Assembly (NCBI RefSeq): GCF_018991925.1
Contig: NW_024756463.1
Location: 425,017 to 489,016 of the forward strand
Source of the DNA: Homarus americanus
Taxonomy: Eukaryota > Arthropoda > Malacostraca > Decapoda > Nephropidae
DNA: 64,000 nt
Reading direction: 5' to 3'
The notes under the pieces were generated by a model. The model was not told where the DNA came from, did not search any database, and worked only from the letters and a program-made list of their open reading frames with translations. Positions 23,133 to 34,736 of the stretch are shown in pieces (within the stretch, counting starts at the first letter, position 1; each line of letters begins with the position of its first letter). A program made the translations under genes and the position numbers.

Positions 23133-24190
23133 TTGTTATAAGAACATAAGAATGGAGGAAACTGCCCATACCAGGCAGCCCCGTTTACTTCCAACCCATA
23201 TCGCTCATATATCCGTCCAACCAATACGTGAAGCTACCCAGCGTGTTCGAGTTAATGATGATGTTTGGTAACTTGTTCCACTCATCCACTACTCTATTTC
23301 CAAACCAGTTGTTTACCTATCTATAGCCTAATCTATATTTGTCTAATTTAAAACCATTGCTACAAGTTCGCTTCTGGTTGGATAGTTTGAGTACCTTTGT
23401 TATATTACCTTTGTTTAGCCCTGACTTCCATTTATACACCTCGATCATATCTACTTTTTTTTTACCTTTTTTTTCGCCCCTCGCTCTACGTCTCTCGAGG
23501 GAGTGCAAATTAAGAATCTTTAATTTGTGTACTCAAGGTTCCTGATGTCCGGGATCATTCTTGTCATTCTCCTCTGAATTCTATCTAGAGATTCTACAGG
23601 GTGTCCATAAATGATTACCCTCATTAAAGCATGGTCTACCTCTGTTTTAGGGTAATCATTTATGGACGCCCTGTATATCCATTCTGTAGTGCGGTTACCA
23701 AAACTGAACCGTGTAATCCAAGTGAGGTCTCACAAGCGCAAAATATAGTTTTAGGATAACCTCGCTAGTCTTGTAACTAACACTCCTTTGTATGAACCCA
23801 AATACTTTGTTAGCCTTGTTTCGAGCAAATACGCATTGTTGTCTTGGTTTAAGATTCCAACTTATCATTACTCCTAAATCTTTCTCACAGTCGAATTTCT
23901 CTATAACAACGTTGTTCATCTAATATCTGGCTTCTGTTTACATCTCCGAGACTAAGTACTTTACACTTGTCCACATTAAATTTCATCTGTCATTTTTTAG
24001 ACCATGCAAATTTTTTTTAGATCTTCCTGTCGCTTTGCGGAGTCTTCGTCAGATTGAATTACACGCCCTATTTTAGTGTCATCAGCAAATTTACTTATGC
24101 TGCTGTCTACGCCTATATCTATGTCGTTTATGTATATAATAAATAGTAATGGTTCAAGTATTGATTCTTGGGTACTCCACTAGTGACGTT
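23133..24190 (-). mobile_element. decayed CR1-like LINE reverse transcriptase
   Basis: On the minus strand, from right to left, the remnant reads TSGVP, then LLFIIYINDIDIG and SKFADDTKIGR (the [FY]-A-D-D catalytic box of LINE reverse transcriptase). It continues with CEKDLGVMISWNLKP, RPHLDYTVQFW, PHYRMDI, and then DMIEVYKWKSGLNKGNITK and VVDEWNKLPN. It ends in the repeated TTCTTATG-type tail near 23,133. There are several stops and frameshifts (for example TAA directly after QFW) and a 77-bp MITE at 23,597-23,673. The 5' part is missing. Related copies lie at 10,803 and 41,695. Pseudogene of a mobile element. Confidence 0.85.
23597..23673. mobile_element. 77-bp mariner-type MITE
   Basis: Terminal inverted repeats of about 25 bp (left starts CAGGGTGTCCATAAATGATT; right, reverse complemented, starts CAGGGCGTCCATAAATGATT) match at 24 of 25 positions. 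TA dinucleotides flank both ends (23,595-23,596 and 23,674-23,675), as expected for Tc1/mariner target-site duplication. It has no coding capacity and sits inside the LINE frame between the MDI and SLDRIQRRM codons. Confidence 0.85.
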
Positions 24191-24227
24191 ACTACTAAAC
24201 TGACACGAATTGACTAAAATCAGACGT

Positions 24228-24545
24228 AAATATCCCCCTCGTCCCCTCGGCATCTCAATACCTCCTCTCGTCATCTCAATACCTCCCCTCGTCATCTCAA
24301 TACCTCCCCTCGTCCCCTCGGCATCTCAATACCTCCTCTCGTCCCTCGTCATCTCACCTCCCCTCGTCATCTCAATACCCACCCCTCGTTCCTCGGCATC
24401 TCAATACCTTCTCCGTCCCCGTCATCTCAATACCCCTCGTCCCTCGTCATCTCAATACCTCCCCTCGTCCCCTCGGCATCTCAATACCTCCCCTCGTCCC
24501 CTCGGCATCTCAATACCTCCCCTCGTCCCCTCGTCATCGTCTTCC
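24228..24545. repeat. minisatellite, 21-bp unit
   Basis: About 15 copies of CTCGTCATCTCAATACCTCC with an interspersed GTCCCCTCGGCATCTC variant. A 21-bp period keeps one frame open (Ile-Ser-Ile-Pro-Pro-Leu-Val repeats), which is not evidence of a protein. Confidence 0.9.
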
Positions 24546-24559
24546 AAGTATGGCTAACA

Positions 24560-25160
24560 CTAGAGACAGAAGGAGATAACAGTAGCCAGTTTCCTACTCA
24601 CACACCGTAAAAGAGCTCGGAACTGCCAATAAATACGCCGCACATGTTGTGGTGGTCAGCCGGGCGTAGGGAGACTAGCGACTCACGCCCCGTATCATCA
24701 AGGGCAAGAACTGTAATGGCGGGGGAAAAAGAAAGGTTATGTGGGGAAAGAGAGAAGTTATGGGGAAAAAGAGATGTTATGGGGGGAAAAAGAGGCTATG
24801 GTGGAAAATGGTAGCAATGTGGAGGGGTAATGGAATGTCTTATGGTTGGGTAAAGACGTCAATGACCTTCCTCATCCTAGCTACACCGGGAAGGGCTGGT
24901 GCATCTGCTGCTCTTCCTTCGTCGGTGTTGGGAGAACGTGACACGAAAGTTAGAAAATAGAAAGTTGTTTAAAGGAAGTGATAAAATAAACAAAGATTAT
25001 ACACACTGCAATAAAAATAAATACGGACGTAAATACTATGATATATCCACGGTGTAAATAACAAATATCCTAAGTCAGAGTTTGTTACGTAATGTTTATT
25101 GACTTTAATCACGTCTTCCAGAGTTTACGTATCAGGATAACTTGAGGATTTAGTTGGGAT
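24560..25160. other. unique sequence
   Basis: Includes a G/A-rich stretch around 24,720-24,830 with GGGGAAAAAGA words. No gene seen. Confidence 0.45.
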
Positions 25161-25164
25161 AAAT

Positions 25165-25690
25165 AATTGAATGACTGACAGGTGTGGGAGTGATTGGCAG
25201 GTGTGTGTGTGTGTGACTGGCAGGTTTGAGAGTGACTGACAGGTGTGGGAGGGACTGACAGGTGTGGGAGGGACTGACAGGTGTGGGAGGGACTGGAGTG
25301 TGGGAGTGATTGACAGGTGTGTGTGTGTGTGTGTGTGTGACTAGCAGGTTTGAGAGTGACTGACAGGTGTGGGAGAGAGATTGACAGGTGTGGGATGGAC
25401 TGACAGGTGTGTGACTGACAGGTGTGAGTTACTGACAGGTGTGTGAGAGTAACTGACAGATGTGTGAGGCGGTAACTGACAGGTGTAAGTGTGATTGGCA
25501 GGTATGTGAGTGACTGACAGGTGTGAGTTACTGACAGGTATGTGACTGACAGGTGTGAGTTACTGACAGGTGTGAGAGAGTAACTGACAAGTGTGTGAGA
25601 CTGAGAGGTGTGTGTGTGTATGTGTGTGTGAAAGTGACTGATAGGTCTGTGAGGGTGACTGGCAGGTGAGTGAAAGTAACTGACCGGTAA
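25165..25690. repeat. irregular minisatellite, TGACTGACAGGTGTG-like
   Basis: Units of 13-20 bp share GACTGACAGGTGTG or GTTACTGACAGGTGTG, broken by two short GT runs. It grades into the next array. Confidence 0.85.
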
Positions 25691-25957
25691 ATTAGACAGT
25701 AACTGACCGGTGAATTAGACAGTAACTGAAAGGTGAATTAGACAGTAACTGACAGGTAAATTTGACAGTAACTGACAGGTGAATAAGACAGTAAATTACA
25801 GGTGAATAAGACAGTAACTGACAGGTGAATGAGACAGTAACTGACAGGTGAATGAGACAGTAACTGACAGGTGAATAAGACAGTAACTGACAGGTGAATG
25901 AGACAGTAACTGACAGGTTAATGAGACAGTAACTGACAGGTGAATAAGACAGTAACA
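25690..25957. repeat. minisatellite, 22-bp unit
   Basis: About 12 copies of GACAGTAACTGACAGGTGAA plus TA/TG. It shares the ACTGACAGGTG core with the array to its left. Confidence 0.9.
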
Positions 25958-26185
25958 GGTGAGAGAGATGACAGGTGAGAAGGAGGTAACAGAAGTGAGA
26001 GGTGAGAGGGAGGTAACAGGTGAGAGAGATGACAGGTGAGAAGTGGGAGGTGAGAGAAGTGAGAGGTGAGAGAAGTGTGAGGTGAGAGAAGTGAGAGGTG
26101 AGAGGGAGGTAACAGGTGAGAGAGAAGTGGGAGGTGAGAGAAGTGAGAGAAGTGAGAGGTGAGAGAAAAGAGAAGTTAGAGGTGT
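25958..26185. repeat. purine-rich minisatellite
   Basis: GTGAGAGAAGTGAGAG and GAGGGAGGTAACAGGTGAGA units. The three adjoining arrays (25,165-26,185) look like successive derivatives of an ACAGGTGAG core. Confidence 0.8.
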
Positions 26186-26293
26186 TGACGTTACTGGAGC
26201 TATTATACGGTCTATCATTCTCATCACCAAGTATATATATGATTATAGAGGAACAACTAACTTGATTATAGCCACAACAAGAGTCTCTGTTAC

Positions 26294-26316
26294 ACACACA
26301 CACACACACACACACA
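26294..26316. repeat. (CA)n microsatellite
   Basis: Short CA run of about 12 copies. Confidence 0.9.
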
Positions 26317-26611
26317 AGCAGAAGGGCTGGTGAAAACCACCATTCAGCAGGTAAATTATATGTCTTAGAAATTCCCATGACTAGTGACAGCCCTCATATA
26401 CCAAAATATATCGTCCATGGTCTCATATTGTCTCCCACAAAGTATGCACAGATAGTTGTTTTAGCTACTGTACGTACAACACACACCCTCGTCTCTTTAT
26501 CATTTCCGGATACTACTATAACGGCCACCCCCCCACCCCTCCAACCCACCCCTCTGTTGTTCCGGGATGAGGGCGGTACTTGGGCCACCGAGGCGTGAAT
26601 TTGTTATTAAA

Positions 26612-26980
26612 AGATGAAGAAGCTGTCACGCCATACACAATAACCACCAGGACGCTTGAGTTAACGAGCTATATGATCCAGTGTCAAGAAATAAGCCCAG
26701 GAAGACCGGACAACTAGCTAACTGCACTGGCTATCTGAATAATTACCTCGGAGGACACTTAAGCATCCAGGTGCCCCAAATGCTGCTAGATAAAGAGAAG
26801 GAAATGGCGTATAAACTTGTCCATCGTATAGTTTCACCCTTCCCCGAGGATCGAAAAGTAGACCACTGGCTTTCTGAATGAGTATACTGACCAATACACC
26901 ACAGGACGTCATGGTGATGTACAGGAGGGGCTTGAGAGACAACACAGAGGAGTGATACAATGGTTAGTGGCGAACTGACA
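26612..26980. repeat. dispersed repeat family A, copy 1
   Basis: Shares ordered blocks with 40,530-40,760: AAGCTGTC...ACACAATAACCAC, AGGAAGACCGGACA, GCTAACTGCACTGGCTA and AATTACCTCGG. Both copies end in TTGAGAG followed by a GTTAGTG/CTAACCAC part. The right end resembles a Pol III A-box region in reverse (GTGGTTAGC-like), so a SINE is possible but unproven. Confidence 0.55.
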
Positions 26981-27114
26981 GACAGACTAATAACAAGACC
27001 TATACTACGCTACCCTTCATTACCTCCACCAACCTACCATGCGGTGAGAATAATCAAGTCGATCACTGACGCCTAAACAGAACATCTATACCATCCCCCT
27101 CCTCAAGTAGCGCT

Positions 27115-27260
27115 AGGGGGCAAGGAGGGGGGGACGTGACGGAAGGGGGGACGTGACGGAGGGGGGACGGGACGGGATTTGGAGGGGGGAGAATTTTCAG
27201 CTGACACTCTGGGGAGAAGATTTTATTACTGGGTCGGGTTGGGTTGGGCTGGGTTGAGTT
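27115..27260. repeat. G-rich tract
   Basis: GGGGGGACGTGACGG repeats followed by GGGTCGGGTTGGGTTGGGC, a sequence able to form G-quadruplexes on the plus strand. Confidence 0.6.
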
Positions 27261-27419
27261 AGCTAGAGGGGAGGAGATAAATGATCCGCCAAAGACAGTC
27301 TACATTCATTAGGACCCATTTACATAATATCGTCCATCAAGAAGCGTCAGAATTGTATGGAGGTTATGGGTGTAGTTACATAAAGATCACGTGACTGTTA
27401 CTTTTGACGAGAACATATG

Positions 27420-27421
<2 letters not shown>

Positions 27422-27452
<31 letters not shown>
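27422..27452. repeat. (CA)n microsatellite
   Basis: About 15 CA copies. Confidence 0.95.
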
Positions 27453-27455
<3 letters not shown>

Positions 27456-27805
27456 CCTGCAGGGGTTGTGAGAGAGGCGACACCACAGGATGCTCACCCC
27501 CAGGTCAGGATAACGGATAGGGGACGTCTTCCGGCCTCCAAAAGGTGAACTGTTGACAGCCACAAGTAATGAAGGAGGTAGGGGGAGGTAGTGGTGGTGG
27601 CGGCGTAAGGGAGGAGCACCGCCTCGCCATCATTGTTCCGTGGCGCTAATTGGCGTAACGTGAGGCGCGGAACACTACCGGTGACACACCCACCAAAACT
27701 GTATTCTCTTCCTCTGTGTTTCGTTGTGTCTGGCGATTTTTTGTGACTAGTATATACATAATAGTCAGATCTGATCACCTTCTCAACAGTAAGGTTAGGT
27801 TAAGT

Positions 27806-27875
27806 CGGGACGGGACGGGACGGGACGGGACGGGACGGGTCGGGGTTGGGTTCGGGGCTGGACGGGTCGGGTTAG
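27806..27875. repeat. (GGGAC)n pentanucleotide run
   Basis: Six or seven tandem CGGGA copies grade into GGGTCGGGGTTGGGTTCGGG. It starts next to a GGTTAGGTTAAG telomere-like word, so it could derive from TTAGG by mutation. Confidence 0.8.
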
Positions 27876-28004
27876 GTTACAGCTGCATCAAACGACGAAC
27901 GCAACATCCTAAATTGATCAATACGAGACGACACGAGACACTCGAGTCATACATCCTCTACAGTACATTCACTATACACTCTACCTCACCCCTAACGTGA
28001 GAGT

Positions 28005-28235
28005 AAGTGCCTCTAAAAAACGGTGAACGGAAATAAAGCCAGAGGAAAAAAGTCACAGAAAAAAAGCCACAAATTAGGTTCGGAAAAAACTCAAAAGAAA
28101 AAATCAAAATTAGGCTCGAAAAAAAAATCACAGGAAAAAAGTAACATTTTATTTTGATAACATTAACAAACAATTACAATAATAAAATAAGTTAAGGTAA
28201 GTTCTGTGACTTTTTCTGTGACTATTTTCCTGACT
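28005..28235. repeat. A-rich repeat with GTCACAG core
   Basis: Irregular AAAAAAGTCACAGAAAAAAA units, then the opposite strand (TCTGTGACTTTTTCTGTGAC) at about 28,200-28,240. The same family recurs at 31,312-31,620. Confidence 0.7.
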
Positions 28236-28509
28236 TTTTTCCTAAATCCCTAAACATCGCCCGCTCGTGACCCAGGAGGAGTTGATGGTGGCTGTGTGGC
28301 ACCTTAACCAAACAACGATAATTCCATACAAGTTCTCTTTAGTTAATGTCACGGATGGTTTACCTCACTCACACGCCATCATATAAATATCTACTGTATA
28401 TAAAGGCGTTACTGTTATATGAATCAAATATGTAGGTATTATATTGAACTTTGTTATTGGAGACACAGAGAGAGACTATAAGTGACCTTCCTAATGTGAC
28501 AATATATAG

Positions 28510-28860
28510 CTTTCCCCCACACCCTCCTCCTCCACCCCAGTCTTTCCCCCACACCCTCCTCCTCCACCCCAGTCTTTCCCCCACACCCTCCTCCTCCACC
28601 CCAGTCTTTCCCCCACACCCTCCTCCTCCACCTCCCCAGCTCCCCACACTCCTCCTCCTCCACCTCAGTTTTTCCCCCACACCCTCCCTCCTCCACCAAA
28701 TGCCCCCCACACCCTCCTCCTCCACCTCCAGCCCCCCACACCTCCTCCTCCACCCCAAGTTCCCCACACCCTCCTCCCTCCACCCCAGTCTTTCACACCC
28801 CTCCTCCTCCACCTCAGTCTTTCACACCTCCTCCTCCACCCCAGTCTTTCCCCCACGGGT
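28510..28860. repeat. minisatellite, 32-bp unit, pyrimidine-rich
   Basis: CAGTCTTTCCCCCACACCCT plus CCTCCTCCACCC repeats at an exact 32-bp spacing at 28,539, 28,571 and 28,603. Shorter variants follow to the right. Confidence 0.9.
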
Positions 28861-28936
28861 TTCCTGGTCAGGCTCACACGCCCCCCCTCCAGCACAACTA
28901 AGACAACAAGGACGGTGGGGTTAATGCCTGACACGG

Positions 28937-29042
28937 TGATGGAGGAGGGAGGAGGGAGAGAGGGAGGAGAGAGGAGGGAGGGAGGAGGGAGGGAGGGAGG
29001 GAGAGAGAGAGGGAGGGAGAGAGTGAAGGAGAGAGGGAGGGC
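28937..29042. repeat. (GGGA)n purine tract
   Basis: GGAGGGAGGGAGGGAGAGAG-type low-complexity run. It lies about 80 bp from a pyrimidine-rich array, so the two could pair or form triplex. Confidence 0.9.
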
Positions 29043-29104
29043 CGCGGGTGTCTCACAGTTGCAGCAGGAGACTAACACGAATAACCTAAACATATCATCC
29101 TGGG

Positions 29105-29220
29105 CATCGTCCTCCTAACCTACCCTAACCTGACCTAACTTAGCCTTACCTACCCACTTAACCTAACCAAACCTGACCTAACTTAACCTTACCTACCCAC
29201 TTAACCTAACCAAACCAAAC
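29105..29220. repeat. interstitial CCTAA-like repeat
   Basis: CTAACCTACCCTAACCTGAC followed by a nearly exact tandem block of about 45 bp (ACTTAGCCTTACCTACCCAC and ACTTAACCTTACCTACCCAC). Confidence 0.75.
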
Positions 29221-29454
29221 TCCCAGCTTGGGTTCAACTACACAGCGAAAACAAAATTACGTGAGATTATGAGACGTGTTTCAGTAAGTTCAACATAAAC
29301 TCTCCGAGACCGTAAAATAAGACCGTGTAGAGGTGGGGGATATACTGTATAGTCTATATATGGGTTTATATACCGGATATTTTGTGGTATATAATTTATT
29401 TTGTTTATTTATAATGTTCAGGGAAGACTTGGTGGATGTTTCTGATATTGAGTT

Positions 29455-29815
29455 GAGTGAGGGTGGTGGTGTGGTGAGTGGTGGTAGTGGTTGTGAGGTG
29501 AGTGGTGGTGGTGGTGGTTGTGTGGTGAGTGGTGGTGGTGGTGGTGGTGGTTGTGAGATGAGTGGTGAGTGGTGGTGGGTGGTGGTTGTGGGGTGATGAG
29601 TGGTGAGTGGTGAGTGGTAGTGTGGTGTGGTTGTGTGGACATGTGGTGAGTGGTGGTGATTGTGGTGGTGGTGTGGTGTGTGGCTGGGTGTGTTTGTGTG
29701 TCTGGGTGCCGTTGTGTGTGTGTGGCATGTGTGGCGGTGTGTGTGTGTGTGTGTGTGTATGTGACGGGTGTATGTGTATGTAGCGGTAGGTGTGTGTGTG
29801 TGAACCTGGATGTTA
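29455..29815. repeat. GTG/GT low-complexity region
   Basis: (GTGGTG)n with GAGTGGTGGT units, passing into GTGTGTGTG. Apparent frames on both strands are compositional. Confidence 0.85.
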
Positions 29816-30032
29816 ATCGATTTTCGGATCGTGTTCAGGTAATGGTTAGCCAGTGCAGTTGGCAGAGTTGTCCGTCTTCTCGGACTATTCCTTGACACTG
29901 GGTCATGCAACTCGTTAACTCAGAGAGTGGTTGTTGTGTTGGCGACAGCTTCTACACCATAAACAAATTCACGCTTAGGTGGCCCAGGCCGCCATCTCGT
30001 TACACGGGGAGCAACTATTATTATTATTATTT

Positions 30033-30055
30033 AGGTGTGTGTGTGTGTGTGGGGC

Positions 30056-30098
<43 letters not shown>

Positions 30099-30141
30099 GC
30101 GGGTAGTGTGTGTGGGGCAGGTGTGTGTGTGTGTGTGTGTG

Positions 30142-30184
<43 letters not shown>

Positions 30185-30205
30185 GTGTGTGTGTGTGTGG
30201 CAGGC

Positions 30206-30281
<76 letters not shown>

Positions 30282-30304
30282 GTGTGTGTGTGTGTGTGTG
30301 TGGC

Positions 30305-30358
<54 letters not shown>

Positions 30359-30380
30359 TGGTGTGTGTGGTGTGTGTGGG

Positions 30381-30439
<59 letters not shown>

Positions 30440-30726
30440 TGTGTGTGTGGTGTGTGTGTGTGTGTGTGGGTGAGTGTGTTGGTGTGGTGGTGTGTGGTGT
30501 GTGTGTGTGTGTGTGTGTGTGTGGTGTGGCGTGTGTGTGTGGTGTGTGTGTGTGTGTGTGTGTGTTTGTGGTGTGTGTGTGTGTGTGTATGTGTGTGTGT
30601 GTGTGTGTGGGGTGTGTGTGTGTGTTGTGTGGTGTGTGTGTGTGTGTGTGGGTGGCGGGTGTGTGTGTGTGTGTGTGTGTGTGTGGTGGTGTGTGTGTGT
30701 GTGTGTGTGTGGGGTGTGGCTGGGTG

Positions 30727-30757
<31 letters not shown>

Positions 30758-30791
30758 GTGTGTGGCTGGGTGTGTGTGTGTGTGTGTGTGT

Positions 30792-30827
<36 letters not shown>

Positions 30828-30930
30828 TGTGGGTGGTGTGTGTGTGTGGGGGTGTGGTGTACAGCTGTGGTATGGTGTGTCGGTGGTGTGTGTGTGTGTG
30901 TGTGTGCGGGTGTGTAGCTGGGCAGTGTGT
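30033..30930. repeat. 0.9-kb interrupted (GT)n array
   Basis: Long GT blocks are broken by GGGG, GGTGG and GGCTGGGTG spacers, a mirror of the CA/CCGCCCC array at 21.2-21.9 kb. The plus-strand Cys/Val frames are not genes. Confidence 0.95.
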
Positions 30931-31311
30931 ATGGCGCGAGGTGTATGACTGGGTTGCGTTTAGAAGGGAGGGGTGAAAAATGCTGGGGTACCTATAATCG
31001 TCATGTAATCTAAATAATATTAATAAAATCCATCAAATAATCTGTATTCTCAAATCACACTCTCAAAATTGCGTCAAGAGAATCGTGTTATCAAGAAAGG
31101 GTGAGCGGCCTGTGGTGACATTTCTTCTATCACGTTAAAAGAAACAAAAAACTTGAAACAAATTGAAAATAGAAACTAAACACGACTCACGAGGACGTCT
31201 CTAGTAATCATCATAAAACAGATATTGTGTAATTTAACTGGACGACTCATTACTGTGTCTTATAATGGTTTACTACAGACAAACTACAACCATCTGTTAC
31301 GAAACCTGGAA

Positions 31312-31620
31312 AAAAAGTCACAGGGATAAGTCACAGAAAAAAAGTCACAGGGATAAGTCACAGGAAAAAAAAGTCCTAGGAAAAAGTCACAGAAAAAGGT
31401 AAAAGAAAGGTCAGAGAAATACCCACAGAAAAAGAGTCACAGAAAAAAGTCTCAGGAAAAAAGTCACAGGAATAAAGTAAGAAAAAAGTCAAAAGTCAGA
31501 AAAAGTCTCAGAAAAAGTAAAAAAAAGTAAAAAAAAGTCACAGAAAAAAATCACAGGGATAATAGTCACGGAAAAACTCACAGGAAAAAGGTCACAGAAC
31601 TTTTTTTCCTGTGACCTTAT
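31312..31620. repeat. A-rich repeat with GTCACAG core, second locus
   Basis: About 18 irregular units of AAAAAAGTCACAGGAATAAG type. The array ends with the reverse complement (TTTTTTTCCTGTGACCTT), forming a terminal hairpin, as at 28.2 kb. Confidence 0.8.
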
Positions 31621-31872
31621 TTCCATTCACATCCGCAACACTGACACGGAACACAACGGAGAAGAAACACAACTGCCGGAACAACTCACCTAACGTCCCT
31701 CAATACCAACCAAATCTCTATTAATAATCCAATTTTTTTATGAATTCTCAGTCAAGTGGACGATCCGGTTATGACATATTCCGGTGGTCATTAGTTTAAG
31801 TCAAATCTCAAAGCGCCATCAATTAAGCTTTGTCGTCCAAGTCCAGGTGAGACAGTTTAGTGATGATGGCTA

Positions 31873-31990
31873 TTGTTGTTGTTGTTGTTGTTGATGATGA
31901 TGATGTTATTGTTATTTTGTTGTTACTGTTATTGTTGTTAAGTTTGTTGCTGTTATTATTGTTATTGTTTGTATTGTTGTTGTTATAGTG
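31873..31990. repeat. (TTG)n/(TGA)n imperfect trinucleotide repeat
   Basis: GTTGTTGTTGTTGTTGATGA passing into TTATTGTTGTTA words. Confidence 0.85.
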
Positions 31991-32284
31991 CATTACTGTG
32001 CCTCAACAACTATGGTTTTCTAGCGCGTATTCAAGGTTAGTAAATGCATTAATTATCAACATTAACAAAATCGAGAGACAGATCTTTCCACATTTTCTGG
32101 GAGATCAGAGACAACAGCTGACTTACCCTCGACGAGACGACTGAGAATTCCGAATACAACAATCTGACGTCACGCGGGTCGCTTAAAAAATGAAAATGAG
32201 GAATTTGAGTTAAGGAAAACGGATCACTTTAAGAGTTCCCCCCTTCCTTAACTTAATTAACTTTAAAAGATTAACCGCTCTAAC

Positions 32285-32717
32285 GTTAACCTAACCTAGC
32301 CCCCCCCCCCTAGGACAGTATAGTAATAGGGTGTTTAATCATCAAGTGAAATTAACTGGAGGGGTGGGGAGCGAAGCGTCAGGTAATGCGACAAGACTAA
32401 TAGAAACACTGAATACATAAACTGAACTAATTTAGATCCCAATTTCAAAGCAGATTACAGGAGCAGTGACTGAGGTTATCTAATATGTCACCTCTGCTGT
32501 GAACTGTTGTCGCCGGAACCTGAAGAACCCACCACCGTGTCTGACCTTTAAGTGACCTGAGTGATAATAATTAACGTGGAATCTTTCATTATCTCTAGAT
32601 TATATATATATGTGTGTAATAAGCTAGAGTCACATAGTCCCGTGTCATTGTCTACATATACATACATACATGGATACAGAGAGCATGACCGCACACACAA
32701 AAAGCAAAATCAAGACC

Positions 32718-32764
<47 letters not shown>

Positions 32765-33070
32765 CCAACTTAACCCCTTGACATAACTCTTTAAGATAAC
32801 AGTACAACCCAAACATAAAACATCCAATATTCAACTTGTTTAAGATTTAAATAAAATTATGAACTTACCCCCTCCACGACGCGAAATATTCCACCATTAT
32901 TATTCTGCATTAATATTTATATAATTCTGAGTACGAAGAAATGGGACCACTTGAAGATTAGACACCCTAATGCCACCTGGAAGTGTTAAATTAGGTTGGG
33001 GTTAGGTTAGCTTAAGGTAGATTAGGTTAGGTTAGGTGAAGATTAGATTTAAGTTAGGTTAAATTAACAT
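32285..33070. other. AT-rich sequence with telomere-like words and a CA run
   Basis: CTAACCTAGCC at about 32,290 and a stronger GGTTAGGTTAGG run at 32,995-33,060. Both sit beside a similar phrase (gtgtttaat..atcaagtgaaat at about 32,330 and 33,075), so they look like two copies of one repeat. A (CA)n run lies at 32,724-32,761. No gene. Confidence 0.55.
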
Positions 33071-33312
33071 TAGAGTGTTTAATTTATCACCAAGTGAAAT
33101 AATCTAGGCTGTCTCATCTTTAGGTGATCCCAAAAAATAAATATTAATGTTTTGAAAAGTTTCCACAGTACAGTACTTCACCTGAGACACTAGAGCCGGT
33201 CATCACAATAAAACATCCAGTACAGGTAAGTTGTGTTAATCAGGCCAGCAGGTGTAGTGCTGATGGCTGTGTCATCTGGTACTGTTGTGTTCCGGTAAGT
33301 GAAAATCATACG

Positions 33313-33370
<58 letters not shown>

Positions 33371-33448
33371 ATGTAATAACAGTAATAATAAAATACCAAT
33401 AATAAAAACAAAAATAATAATTGTAATAAAATAATAATAATAATAACT
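33313..33448. repeat. (AAT)n microsatellite, two blocks
   Basis: About 19 uninterrupted ATA/AAT copies at 33,313-33,369 and a second, imperfect block to 33,448. Confidence 0.95.
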
Positions 33449-33599
33449 GAAAAAGAAAAAAAGAACTACCATTTTCAGCCAACATACAGTGAGCCCAAAT
33501 AACACAACAGACAACACTAACCAAGATAACTGTTTAAACCCGCCGACTATAATCCATCCATTAATCACACGGTAAAGGTTCCACGCCTCTATCTCTCTC

Positions 33600-34600
33600 T
33601 CTTCTCATTATTACCATCTACTCTACTTCCGGTTCAATGACGTCACTTCCGCTGTGTCTAGTATACTATTATAAATCCATCCAAGTTTTTTTTAGCATTT
33701 CTTAAGTACCATATAGGAGTTCTCTCTCTCTCTCCTGGATATAATCTGATGAAATATTAACCAGAAATGTTATGTCATGCACTAGGGATATTTTGAGCTC
33801 TTCTCTCATACAAAAATGTGAGAATAAAAAGACAAAGAGACTCACTCCAGGTTCCAACACATCCAGTACAGGTTCATGAATCATATAGGCTTCACTACAG
33901 GACCTTGGTAGACTCATGTAGGTGTGTGTGTGTCACCTTCAGGAGTCTGTAGATGTTTAGCTTAAGGGAGAATTATTTTGTTATGGGGAGGGGTGGCGTC
34001 ATACAGGGGTGGGTAGTGAGGTGACGTGAGGGTGAGGGTTTTCCCGCTGCAACAAAGGTCAGGGAGAATATAAACCCCAGATACACAGCACCAGGTCACG
34101 TGTTCACTATAAGACGACCGCAGTGACCGTATTGGTGAAGGTCTACCGTCGGCCAGCCAAGTACAGTAGAGTTATATCACAATAAACCAACCATCTCTTA
34201 AAGGTCATGAAACAGTTGTAACGGGTCAATAGTCTGTCAGGTTGTGGTTGCTGGGTCGACCTGGTGACCACTTTACGTCTGTCTTGTGGTGGGTGACCTG
34301 ATGTTCCCATCTGGGGCTAAAATATTCAAGTGATACAGTAAATATCGTGTGACTTTTGTTGTTTTTTCGTGTCACTTAATATATTTTATCGAGTTTCCAT
34401 CATTCTCATATTTTTTTTATTTATCATTGTTGGTTATGAAGGCTGAGAGGACAGTGGCGGCAGACATACTATATCCTGCTGGAGTGAGACCTTGAGTCAG
34501 GAGCGCCACGGTCATTGAATAACAGGTTTCAAGGAGAAGATTCCCCCACACACCTAACACAATCATTACACATAACACGCGTCCAAATAAAAATAAACTC
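33600..34600. other. unique sequence
   Basis: No exon with convincing splice sites, no RNA gene and no identified element; only a short CT run near 33,720. Confidence 0.45.
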
Positions 34601-34736
34601 AACTTTAATCACGTCATTCGAGTAAGTTTCCTAATAATTCACCCCGTCCCACACTGTCACCGAGTTTAGTTGTCACAAATAATAACAGGAGACAGAAGAG
34701 CGGGAGAGTCGTGCAGTAGAGCTGGTCATCACCCAC

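Noticed and set aside
21112..30948. Cys-Val repeat frames of 235-347 codons
   Set aside because: Direct translation of (GT)n/(CA)n arrays.
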